Source of the DNA: Anaerolineae bacterium
GTDB taxonomy: Bacteria; Chloroflexota; Anaerolineae; Aggregatilineales; Phototrophicaceae
Reading direction: 5' to 3'
Length of the DNA stretch: 36,394 nucleotides
NCBI GenBank assembly: GCA_022823165.1
Contig: JAJDXR010000002.1
Coordinates: 1-36,394 of the forward strand
Shown: piece by piece, positions 8,117-14,921 of the stretch
How positions within the stretch are numbered: position 1 is the stretch's first letter
How the letters are laid out: each line of letters opens with the position of its first letter
Notes under the pieces: model-generated
What the model was told of the DNA's origin: nothing
Database searches by the model: none
Seen by the model: only the letters and a program-made list of their open reading frames with translations
Program-made: the position numbers and the translations under genes

Positions 8117-9160
8117 ATGCCACCGAACATTCGCGATATCGCCGAACAGCTTGATCTTTCCAAGGCGACCGTCTCCAAGGCGCTCAATGGCTACGCTGAT
8201 GTAGCGCCGGCAACGCGCGACCGTGTGCGGCAAACAGCGCATGCAATGGGCTATCAGGCCAGCGTCTCCGCCCGCAACCTGCGCCGCGGCCAGACCGACA
8301 AAATCGGCCTGCTGCTCAATACCGCCGTCGACTACGCGGTCGACTACTTGTCGGGCATTCTGCCAGGCGCGGCCCGCAGCGCGCAAAACCTGGGCAAAAA
8401 CCTCATCATTTACACCATTACCGATGAGGACTCCACAGACGTGCTGGCCGCCTGCCGCGGCGGCGAAATCGACGGCCTGGTCATGTTTTCCACCAATTAC
8501 GACCCCGAGCCTATGAACGCGCTGCTGGACGAAAACTTCCCGCTGGTGGTGGTGGGGCGGGATATACTCGACCCGTGCGTGTCCTCCATCGTGCCGGATT
8601 ATTATGCCGGCTCTTATCAAGCCACCAGCTATCTCATTGAGCTGGGCCACCGGCGCATAGCGTTTACCACCCGGCCACAGTTGACCACCGCCAATAAGGC
8701 GCATCTCAGCGGCCATCTTGACGCCCTGCACGACGCCGGTTTATCCGCCGATCAACGCTACGTCGTGGAAACGCGCCTAGAACCAGGCAGCGCTGCAGCC
8801 GCGGGCCGACAGTTGATGGCTCTGCCGAAAATGCCCACTGCCATACGCGCCTTCCATGATTTGATCGCGGTCGAAATGGTCAACACGCTCCAGTACAGCG
8901 GCTATCGAGTGCCCGAAGATGTTTCCGTAATCGGCTTCGACGGCTTGCGCGCCCGCTTCACCACCCTGCCGCATATCACCACCTTCAAGCAGCCCTTCGA
9001 AACCATCGGCAAGCGAGCGATTGAGATCATCCACCAGCAAATCGCCGGCGATCGGGTAGCGGCGGTTAAGGATGTCCTGCCGCTGGAATTCGACGAGCGC
9101 GGGTCAACCGCGCCTTATCGTGAATCCGCTCAATTACGAGCGCATGAGTTGGGGAAATGA
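8117..9160 (+). CDS. LacI-family transcriptional regulator
   Basis: A 347-residue regulator. The N-terminal helix-turn-helix is clear: NIRDIAEQLDLSKATVSKAL, then NGYADVAPATRDRV and the hinge region (ARNLRRGQTDKIGLLLN). The rest is a periplasmic-binding-protein-like effector domain of the LacI/GalR type (VIGFDGLRARFTTLPHITTF, then KRAIEIIHQQI), which normally binds a sugar or sugar phosphate. The ATG at 8117 is chosen because it places the helix-turn-helix at the very N-terminus as in the family; the frame is open upstream to 7820. No clear ribosome-binding site precedes it. The operator at 8089-8102 suggests autoregulation. It precedes a sugar ABC transporter on the same strand and most likely controls it, but the inducer is unknown. 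Confidence 0.92.
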   Translation: MPPNIRDIAEQLDLSKATVSKALNGYADVAPATRDRVRQTAHAMGYQASVSARNLRRGQTDKIGLLLNTAVDYAVDYLSGILPGAARSAQNLGKNLIIYTITDEDSTDVLAACRGGEIDGLVMFSTNYDPEPMNALLDENFPLVVVGRDILDPCVSSIVPDYYAGSYQATSYLIELGHRRIAFTTRPQLTTANKAHLSGHLDALHDAGLSADQRYVVETRLEPGSAAAAGRQLMALPKMPTAIRAFHDLIAVEMVNTLQYSGYRVPEDVSVIGFDGLRARFTTLPHITTFKQPFETIGKRAIEIIHQQIAGDRVAAVKDVLPLEFDERGSTAPYRESAQLRAHELGK

Positions 9161-9161
9161 T

Positions 9162-9186
9162 GGCGGCCCCCGGCCAAGGAGCCGCC
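9162..9186 (+). other. Hairpin between the LacI gene and the binding-protein gene
   Basis: GGCGGC (9162-9167) can pair with GCCGCC (9181-9186) just after the regulator stop codon. There is no T-run, so it may be a weak terminator or an RNA processing and stability element. Confidence 0.3.
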
Positions 9187-9232
9187 TTCAGATCAAATCT
9201 TGGTTAAGTTAACAGTCGAAAGGATTCAACAA

Positions 9233-10531
9233 ATGAAAAAGTTACTCTTATTAGTAGCCGCCATGCTCCTGGCATTGCCAAGCCTGGCGCAAGACGATAT
9301 GGACCCTTGCGAGCTCGACGCGCCCATGGACGCGACCGAGCTCAACTTCATGGGCTGGGCTTTCCCCATTACCGAATTCTTCGCCGCCGAGCTGGAGAAG
9401 TGCAACGAAGTCGATAACCTGACCGTCAATGTCCAATTGCTGGATTCCGCCAGCGCTGAAGAACAAACCAACCTGGCCTTGGCCGGCGGCGGCGATTCGC
9501 CCTGGGCGCTCCTGCATACCACTCCGGCGCGCATGGTGGTGTTGTCCGAGTTTGACGCGCTGCTCCCCCTCAACGACCTGGTCGAGCAGTATCGCGAAGA
9601 ATACAATCTGGACGATATCCCGCAGCCAGTTTGGGACGCCGCCACCATCGACGGCAATATCTACGGTGTGCCCTTCATGTCCAATACCTTGCATCTCTTC
9701 TATCGCACCGATCTCTTCGAGAAGCATGGACTGGATGTCCCGACCACCTACGACGAAGTGATCGACGCCTGCGAAGCGCTCAAGGGCGAAGACAGCATTG
9801 ACCTGCCCTTCACCATGAATCTGCACGCCGGCTGGGCTTGGGATATCGAGTTCTTGCACTTCATCCGCTCCTACGGCGGCAAATATCTTGATGACGACAC
9901 CAATATGCCGGCCTTCAACAGCGATGCCGGCGTGGCCGCGCTGAGCAAGATGAAGGAAGTCGTCGACGGCTGCATGGGCGCCGAAGGCTTGACCTACAGC
10001 ATCGACGACAGCGAAATCGGCATGGAGACCGGTACACTGGCTTTCGTCCATATCTGGGCCAGCCGCGCCGCCAATATGGACGATCCGGAAAAGTCGGACT
10101 ACGTCGGCATCATCGGTTTTGCCGGCTCGCCCGCGCCCGATCCCGACAGTGGCATCCTGGGCGGCTCCGCCTATATCGACGCCTACTCCATCGCCAAGCG
10201 CTCCGGCGTTGACCCTGATCTGGCCTTCCGCGCCATCATGGAGACCTTTGACTACGATGGTCAAGTCGGTGGGGCCGCGCACGGGGCGGTCGTTCGCACC
10301 TCCGTCGCCGAAGCCGGGCACGGCGGGCGCAACCTGCCGGCAATGGCGGTTTCTCTCGGCCAGGGCGTCGGCGGCTTCTCCCTGAACCCGGCCGCGGCGC
10401 TGGCGAGCACCGCGCTCAGCAACTGGCTGCCGCTGGTTGGCTCGGGCGATCTGTCACCGGAAGAAGCGCTGGACAGCGCGGCCGAAGAGTATATCGCGGA
10501 AGCAACCGCGCAAGGTTATATCGACGGCTAG
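9233..10531 (+). CDS. ABC transporter sugar-binding protein (family 1)
   Basis: A 432-residue extracellular solute-binding protein of the maltose/multiple-sugar type. An N-terminal signal peptide (MKKLLLLVAAMLLALPSLA, cleavage likely near residue 19-20) has no lipobox cysteine, so it would be released or held by another means. The typical lobe motifs are present: NLALAGGGDSPW, VWDAATIDGNIYGVPF, LFYRTDLFEKHGLDVPTTYD and the late GGSAYIDAYSIAKRS. The ATG at 9233 is chosen for the signal peptide and the AAAGGA nine bases upstream. Downstream are two permease genes, making the substrate-specific part of a CUT1-type importer. The gap to the first permease carries two hairpin repeats that could lower downstream expression relative to the binding protein. 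Confidence 0.9.
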   Translation: MKKLLLLVAAMLLALPSLAQDDMDPCELDAPMDATELNFMGWAFPITEFFAAELEKCNEVDNLTVNVQLLDSASAEEQTNLALAGGGDSPWALLHTTPARMVVLSEFDALLPLNDLVEQYREEYNLDDIPQPVWDAATIDGNIYGVPFMSNTLHLFYRTDLFEKHGLDVPTTYDEVIDACEALKGEDSIDLPFTMNLHAGWAWDIEFLHFIRSYGGKYLDDDTNMPAFNSDAGVAALSKMKEVVDGCMGAEGLTYSIDDSEIGMETGTLAFVHIWASRAANMDDPEKSDYVGIIGFAGSPAPDPDSGILGGSAYIDAYSIAKRSGVDPDLAFRAIMETFDYDGQVGGAAHGAVVRTSVAEAGHGGRNLPAMAVSLGQGVGGFSLNPAAALASTALSNWLPLVGSGDLSPEEALDSAAEEYIAEATAQGYIDG

Positions 10532-10542
10532 GCGCAATGCCT

Positions 10543-10580
10543 TCCCCCACCCCAAACCCCTCCCCATAAAGTGGGAGGGG
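10543..10580 (+). repeat. C-rich hairpin repeat
   Basis: A run of C-rich blocks leads into a hairpin with arms CCCCTCCC (10557-10564) and GGGAGGGG (10573-10580) and a short AT-rich loop. Similar C-rich intergenic hairpins are common repeats in Chloroflexota and cyanobacterial genomes (recalled, not searched). Confidence 0.6.
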
Positions 10581-10586
10581 CATTCA

Positions 10587-10609
10587 GGGCGACTTATCAA
10601 GTCGCCCGC
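10587..10609 (+). repeat. Palindromic repeat, GGGCGACTT variant
   Basis: GGGCGACTT-ATC-AAGTCGCCC is a perfect nine-base-pair stem. It follows the C-rich hairpin directly and ends 18 bases before the permease ATG. It is a variant of the GGGCGAGCC family found elsewhere in the window, with both arms changed in step. Confidence 0.7.
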
Positions 10610-10627
10610 CTGCGCCAGGCCGCCATA

Positions 10628-11491
10628 ATGAACAGACGCGCCTTCTATATGTTCATGTCGCCCAGTTTGCTCGTCATGCTGGCGCTGATGGTCTTCCCCT
10701 TGCTGACCTCTGCCTGGCTCAGCACACAATATATGACCTTCCGCAACATCAATGAGCCGGAGTTCGTCGGCTTGGCGAATTATGTCGAGGTCTTTGGTGA
10801 TCAAAAGTTCTGGAACGCCTTTACCTTCACCATGACCTACATCGCCATCGCCGTGCCCATGATTATCTTCACCGGCTTCTTGATCGCGGTCCTGCTGGAT
10901 CAAGTTTCCAAGCGCATCCGCGGCGCCTATCTGGCCGCCTTCCTCATGCCATTCATCGTGGTGCCGGTGGTCGGCACGCTGATGGTCAAACAGCTCTTTG
11001 AATCGGGCGGCCTGGTCGCCTGGCTCTTCCGAGAAATCATCGGCTCGCGCTTTATATTTACCGAACAATCCGTCAAGGGACTCATCCTGGTTCATGCGCT
11101 TTGGGCGGCAACGCCCTTCCCGCTGATCGTATTCTTCGCCGGCTTGCAGACCCTGCCGCAGGAATTGATCGAGGCTTCCATGATTGACGGCGCCACGCGT
11201 CTGCGCCAAATCCGCTACATCATGATACCCCATCTGCGCTCGCTCTTCGTCTTCGTCGGCCTAATCTCGATCATGGACGCCTACCGCGTCTTCGATAGTG
11301 TATTTGTGCTGACCGAGCAGAACCCGATATTCAAAGCGGAAGTGATGATGCTCTATACCTTCCGCACCGCCATGAGTGTGCAACGCCTGGGCAAAGCCAA
11401 TGCCATGTCGGTCATCACGGTCGTCATGATTCTGGTGGTGCTGGCGCCATTTCTGGCGCGCGCCTATAAAGAGCAGACCGAAGAGCGCTAA
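10628..11491 (+). CDS. Sugar ABC transporter permease, MalF/UgpA type
   Basis: A 287-residue inner-membrane permease with about six helices, beginning with the hydrophobic FYMFMSPSLLVMLALMVFPL. The EAA loop that docks the ATPase is visible near residues 178-205 (PQELIEASMIDGATRLRQI, then RYIMIPHL). It pairs with the next gene as the MalF-like half of a CUT1 importer. The ATG at 10628 is chosen because the first helix follows directly; no strong ribosome-binding site precedes it, and two hairpin repeats lie immediately upstream. No ATPase gene is nearby, so a shared MsmK/UgpC-like ATPase elsewhere is implied. It ends one base before the next start. Confidence 0.9.
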   Translation: MNRRAFYMFMSPSLLVMLALMVFPLLTSAWLSTQYMTFRNINEPEFVGLANYVEVFGDQKFWNAFTFTMTYIAIAVPMIIFTGFLIAVLLDQVSKRIRGAYLAAFLMPFIVVPVVGTLMVKQLFESGGLVAWLFREIIGSRFIFTEQSVKGLILVHALWAATPFPLIVFFAGLQTLPQELIEASMIDGATRLRQIRYIMIPHLRSLFVFVGLISIMDAYRVFDSVFVLTEQNPIFKAEVMMLYTFRTAMSVQRLGKANAMSVITVVMILVVLAPFLARAYKEQTEER

Positions 11492-11492
11492 T

Positions 11493-12497
11493 ATGAAACG
11501 AATCGACAATCGTTACGCGCTCGCCGTTATCTACCTGCTATTGACGGCCTACGCCATCTTCAGCGTCATTCCGTTTTTCTGGACGACCATCCAATCTTTC
11601 AAGACGCCGCGCCAAGCTAATTCCCGTGTGCCGCTCTTCATCTTCGAGCCAACGGCGGACAATTACACCGACCTCTGGCTCAAGGCGATTCCCGACGATC
11701 CCTTCTTCGTGGCTATCGTGCTGGTGGCCATATTCGGCGTTCTGGTTTTAATCGCCATAAACGCCCGCCGCTTCCCGGTAGCGCGGGGATATGTCTACCT
11801 GGCCGTGCTCGCCCTGGGATTCGCCGTGCTGTGGTCGATCCCCGGCTATATCAGAACGCAGACCTTCTACGACTATTTTCTCAACACCATCATCGTCACG
11901 GCCGGCACCATCTGCATTTCGATCTCCATCGGCTGCATGGCCGGTTATGGCTTGGCGCGCTACAGCGGCATCGCCGGCGTCATCATCCTGGTGGCCGCGC
12001 TCGGCTTCCGCTCTTTGCCGGGCATGTCTTACATTCTGCCCTACTGGTGGTTCGGCCAGCGCTCGGGCCTCTACGACACGCACATCCTGCTTATTATCAC
12101 GCTGGTGGCGATAAATCAGCCCTTTACCATCTGGATGCTGCGCAGTTTCTTCATGAATATCCCCAAAGAGATCGAAGAATCAGCCATGGTCGACGGCGCC
12201 AATCGGCTGACCGCCTTTACCAGCGTCATCATCCCCATCATGTGGCCCGGCATCATCTCCACCGCGCTCTTCACCCTGCTGCTGGCCTACAGCGATTTTC
12301 TGCTGGTGCGCATCTTGACCCAGTCCAACTGGACGCTGACCGTCGCCATCTCCAAATACGCGGCCGGCGAAGATCCCGGGCATATCACCCTGGCCGCCGC
12401 CGCCGCCGTTTCCGCCGCCGTGCCCATCATCATCATCGTCTTCATATTCCAAGGGCAACTGGTCAAGGGCCTAACCGCCGGCGCCGTCAAGGGCTGA
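11493..12497 (+). CDS. Sugar ABC transporter permease, MalG type, with extra two-helix insert
   Basis: A 334-residue MalG-like permease, longer than the usual 270-290 residues. The first helix (about 10-30) is followed by the normal periplasmic segment (FEPTADNYTDLW). An additional hydrophobic stretch then covers about residues 70-118 and contains two likely membrane segments (FFVAIVLVAIFGVLVLIA and VYLAVLALGFAVLWSIPGYI). The canonical domain then resumes (YFLNTIIVTAGTICISISIG). The EAA loop is at about 224-250 (PKEIEESAMVDGANRLTA, then VIIPIMWPG). The gene starts one base after the preceding stop, so translation is probably coupled. The insert's function is unknown; a fused helix pair or an added subunit contact are possible. 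Confidence 0.88.
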   Translation: MKRIDNRYALAVIYLLLTAYAIFSVIPFFWTTIQSFKTPRQANSRVPLFIFEPTADNYTDLWLKAIPDDPFFVAIVLVAIFGVLVLIAINARRFPVARGYVYLAVLALGFAVLWSIPGYIRTQTFYDYFLNTIIVTAGTICISISIGCMAGYGLARYSGIAGVIILVAALGFRSLPGMSYILPYWWFGQRSGLYDTHILLIITLVAINQPFTIWMLRSFFMNIPKEIEESAMVDGANRLTAFTSVIIPIMWPGIISTALFTLLLAYSDFLLVRILTQSNWTLTVAISKYAAGEDPGHITLAAAAAVSAAVPIIIIVFIFQGQLVKGLTAGAVKG

Positions 12498-12545
12498 GCC
12501 GATGTCCAGCGCGCACTACGACATACAGCAAGTTCGCCCCGCCTT

Positions 12546-13778
12546 ATGACCGCTACCTTAAGCCAACTGACCTGGAGCGAAGCCCGGGTAAAACCCCGCT
12601 ACCGCTTTGTCATCGCCGCGCTGATCCTGGCCGCTCACTTGTCCATCGGGCTCAACTTTTTCAGCGTCACGCCCCTGTTGCCGCTAGTTATAGACGACTA
12701 TGAAGTCTCCCGCGCCAGCGCCAGCCTGTTGATCGCCTTGCCGACGGTGGTCAAAGCCCTGACCGGCCTGCCCGGCAGCCTGATCATCAATCGATTCGGG
12801 CTGAATCGCAGCTTTACCATCAGTTGGTTTCTAGTAGGCATGCTGGCGCTTTCGCCCCTGGCGACCACATTCCCGGCCATGATTCTGCTGCGCCTGCTCT
12901 ACGGCCTGGGTGCCGGGCTTATGATGACGGCCAGCGCCTCGCTCATCATGCAATGGTTCCCGACCAACGAAGCGCCGATCATCAATACCTTGCTGCTGGT
13001 TGTCGTCAGTCTCGGCGTGGCCGCCTCAATCTCGCTCGCCGTCCCGTTGTCAAACAGCATGAGCTGGGAGGCCGTCCTGGGCCTCTTCGGCGTCATCGGC
13101 CTGCTCGGCGCCATCGCCTGGACTCTGCTCGGCAAGACCGGCTCGACCACCCAGGAAGCCAGCTCGCTTTTCACATTGCGCGATGTCTGGCAAGTTTTTC
13201 GCAATCGCACCATCTTTCTGCTGGTCGTCGGCGACGCCCTGGTCTTCATCCAATATGCCGCCCTGACCAGTTGGCTGCCCTCATTCCTGCACGAATTCCG
13301 CGGCGTCAGCCTGGAGCAAGCGGGCTACATCACCGGCTTGCTGCCGGCCATCGGCGTCGTCGCCGTGCTGATCGGCGGCTTCCTGAGTCTACGCGTCAAA
13401 GCGCGCCGCCCCTTCTTCATCATCCCCGGCCTCATCGTCGGCTTGGGCGGTTTCGGCTCATTTCTCCTCACCGACCTCAATGCCATCTACTTAAGCGTCA
13501 TCATGATCGGCGTCGGCACGTGGATCTACCAGCCGGTTCTCTTGACGCTGCCCATGCAGCTTCCCTGGATGACACCCCGCAAGATCACAGTCGTCTGGGG
13601 CGCGTCACTGACCATCGCCGGCCTGGGCATGTTCCTCTCGCCCATCGTCGTCGGCGCCTCGCGCGACCTCTTCCAAACCTTCGTTCCCGGCTTCTCCATC
13701 TGGGCTATACTCGCCTGGGCGCTGGTGTTCACAGGCCTCTACCTGCCCAGGCAGTCGCGCGCCGCGGCCAATCAATAA
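12546..13778 (+). CDS. MFS transporter, CynX/NimT-like
   Basis: A 410-residue major facilitator with about 12 hydrophobic segments and a central charged loop. The first helices show the pattern FSVTPLLPLVIDDYEVSRAS followed by a loop and GLPGSLIINRFGLNRS, the MFS motif A region. The general appearance is that of the cyanate/nitroimidazole (CynX/NimT) branch of organic-anion MFS carriers, but substrate cannot be read from sequence. It starts 48 bases after the MalG-type gene. In between is a 15-codon open frame (12502-12549) whose TGA overlaps this ATG. Its place in a sugar-uptake cluster suggests export or uptake of a related acid or metabolite. The SnoaL-like gene follows on the same strand. 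Confidence 0.8.
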   Translation: MTATLSQLTWSEARVKPRYRFVIAALILAAHLSIGLNFFSVTPLLPLVIDDYEVSRASASLLIALPTVVKALTGLPGSLIINRFGLNRSFTISWFLVGMLALSPLATTFPAMILLRLLYGLGAGLMMTASASLIMQWFPTNEAPIINTLLLVVVSLGVAASISLAVPLSNSMSWEAVLGLFGVIGLLGAIAWTLLGKTGSTTQEASSLFTLRDVWQVFRNRTIFLLVVGDALVFIQYAALTSWLPSFLHEFRGVSLEQAGYITGLLPAIGVVAVLIGGFLSLRVKARRPFFIIPGLIVGLGGFGSFLLTDLNAIYLSVIMIGVGTWIYQPVLLTLPMQLPWMTPRKITVVWGASLTIAGLGMFLSPIVVGASRDLFQTFVPGFSIWAILAWALVFTGLYLPRQSRAAANQ

Positions 13779-13819
13779 CGAGACTTCAGGCAATTATCAT
13801 CTAGCAAAGGAGCGCTGAA

Positions 13820-14890
13820 ATGTCCAACCTGCTGAATCAAATGAACAAAGACATCGTCTGGGATTACTGGCAAAAGCTGAATCATGTCGGCATTGACAAT
13901 GCGCCGGCAGCAATTCGCGCCGCCGTCCACGACGATGTCAACTGGAACGGCTCCGCGCCCATCGACCAGATCGTCGGCGTTGAGAACCTCATTTCCGGCT
14001 TCTGGCTGCCGCTGCTGGAGTCCTTTCCCGATCTCAAAATCCGACCCTATGTCTTCATGGGCGGCATCGAATCGGGCGAGTCGGAATGGGCTGGCGATGT
14101 CGGCAGCGAGTGGGTCACCGCCTGCGGCTATCTCAGCGGAACTTTCGTCAAGGACTGGCTGGGCATCCCGGCTACTGGCAAGAAAACCAATATCTGGTTC
14201 GGGCAATTCTATGTCATGCGCGAAGGCAAAATCGCCGAGAGCTTCGTGCAGTACGACATTCTCGCTGTCATGCGACAAGCCGGCTATCAAGTGCTGCCGC
14301 CTTCACCCGGCGCGGACGGCGGCAAAATCCCTGGTCCCGTCGCCAAAGACGGCATCCTGCTCACCGAGCAGGACCCGCTCGAATCCCGCAAGAGCCTGCA
14401 ACTGGTCCAGGCCATGGGCAAGGGTCTCATGCGCTACGTCCGCGACCGCGACGGCGGCGATATGAGCCGCATGGAGCAGGACAAATACTGGCATCAGGAT
14501 ATGCGCTGGTTCGGGCCCAGCGGCATCGGCGGCTGCTTCTCGCTTGAGGAATTTGAAGACTTTCATCAGCGCAACTGGCTGCACGGCTTCGGCGACCGCC
14601 AACTGGAAGTCGAGCGCGGCGGCCGCAATATGGGTTTCATCGGCGAGGGTTTGTACGCCTGCGGCGGCATCTGGGACTCGGCTTTCTCCTATAGCAATGG
14701 CGACTACGCCGGCATTCCCGCCAACGGCGAGCTGATCACCCTGCGCGATTTTGACTGGTGGAAACGCGAAGGCGACTATTTGATCGAGAATTGGGTGCCA
14801 ATCGATATGATTGACCTCTGCCGCCAATTGGGCGTCGACCTGATGGAGCGCCTGCGCCTGCAGATCGAGCAACGCAAGCGCAGCGCCTAG
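13820..14890 (+). CDS. Tandem SnoaL-like (NTF2-fold) protein
   Basis: A 356-residue protein built from two SnoaL/ester-cyclase-like alpha+beta domains, about residues 10-155 and 195-340. Each has the cone-forming pattern: an N-terminal helix, then a strand with W/F-rich ends (HDDVNWNGSAPI in the first, KYWHQDMRWFGPSGIGG in the second) and a late strand with EGKIAESF or EGDYLIENW. SnoaL-like proteins are small pocket enzymes (cyclases, isomerases, hydrolases) or binding proteins. No catalytic residue can be named here, and the internal duplication is notable. AAAGGAG lies seven bases before the ATG, the strongest ribosome-binding site of this block. The gene follows the MFS gene by 41 bases and is probably part of the same operon. 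No signal peptide is present. Confidence 0.7.
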   Translation: MSNLLNQMNKDIVWDYWQKLNHVGIDNAPAAIRAAVHDDVNWNGSAPIDQIVGVENLISGFWLPLLESFPDLKIRPYVFMGGIESGESEWAGDVGSEWVTACGYLSGTFVKDWLGIPATGKKTNIWFGQFYVMREGKIAESFVQYDILAVMRQAGYQVLPPSPGADGGKIPGPVAKDGILLTEQDPLESRKSLQLVQAMGKGLMRYVRDRDGGDMSRMEQDKYWHQDMRWFGPSGIGGCFSLEEFEDFHQRNWLHGFGDRQLEVERGGRNMGFIGEGLYACGGIWDSAFSYSNGDYAGIPANGELITLRDFDWWKREGDYLIENWVPIDMIDLCRQLGVDLMERLRLQIEQRKRSA

Positions 14891-14921
14891 CCAGCGCTAG
14901 CCAGTAATCGTACGCTAGCTG

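Noticed and set aside
9251..10321. Minus-strand open frame of 356 codons
   Set aside because: Antisense shadow of the sugar-binding protein gene.
12502..12549. 15-codon open frame whose TGA overlaps the MFS start
   Set aside because: Too short to support as a gene; it could be a coupling leader but has no clear ribosome-binding site.
14891..14921. Repeated GCTAGC sites between convergent genes as a terminator
   Set aside because: The possible stem is only six base pairs and lacks a T-run; it may be coincidence.
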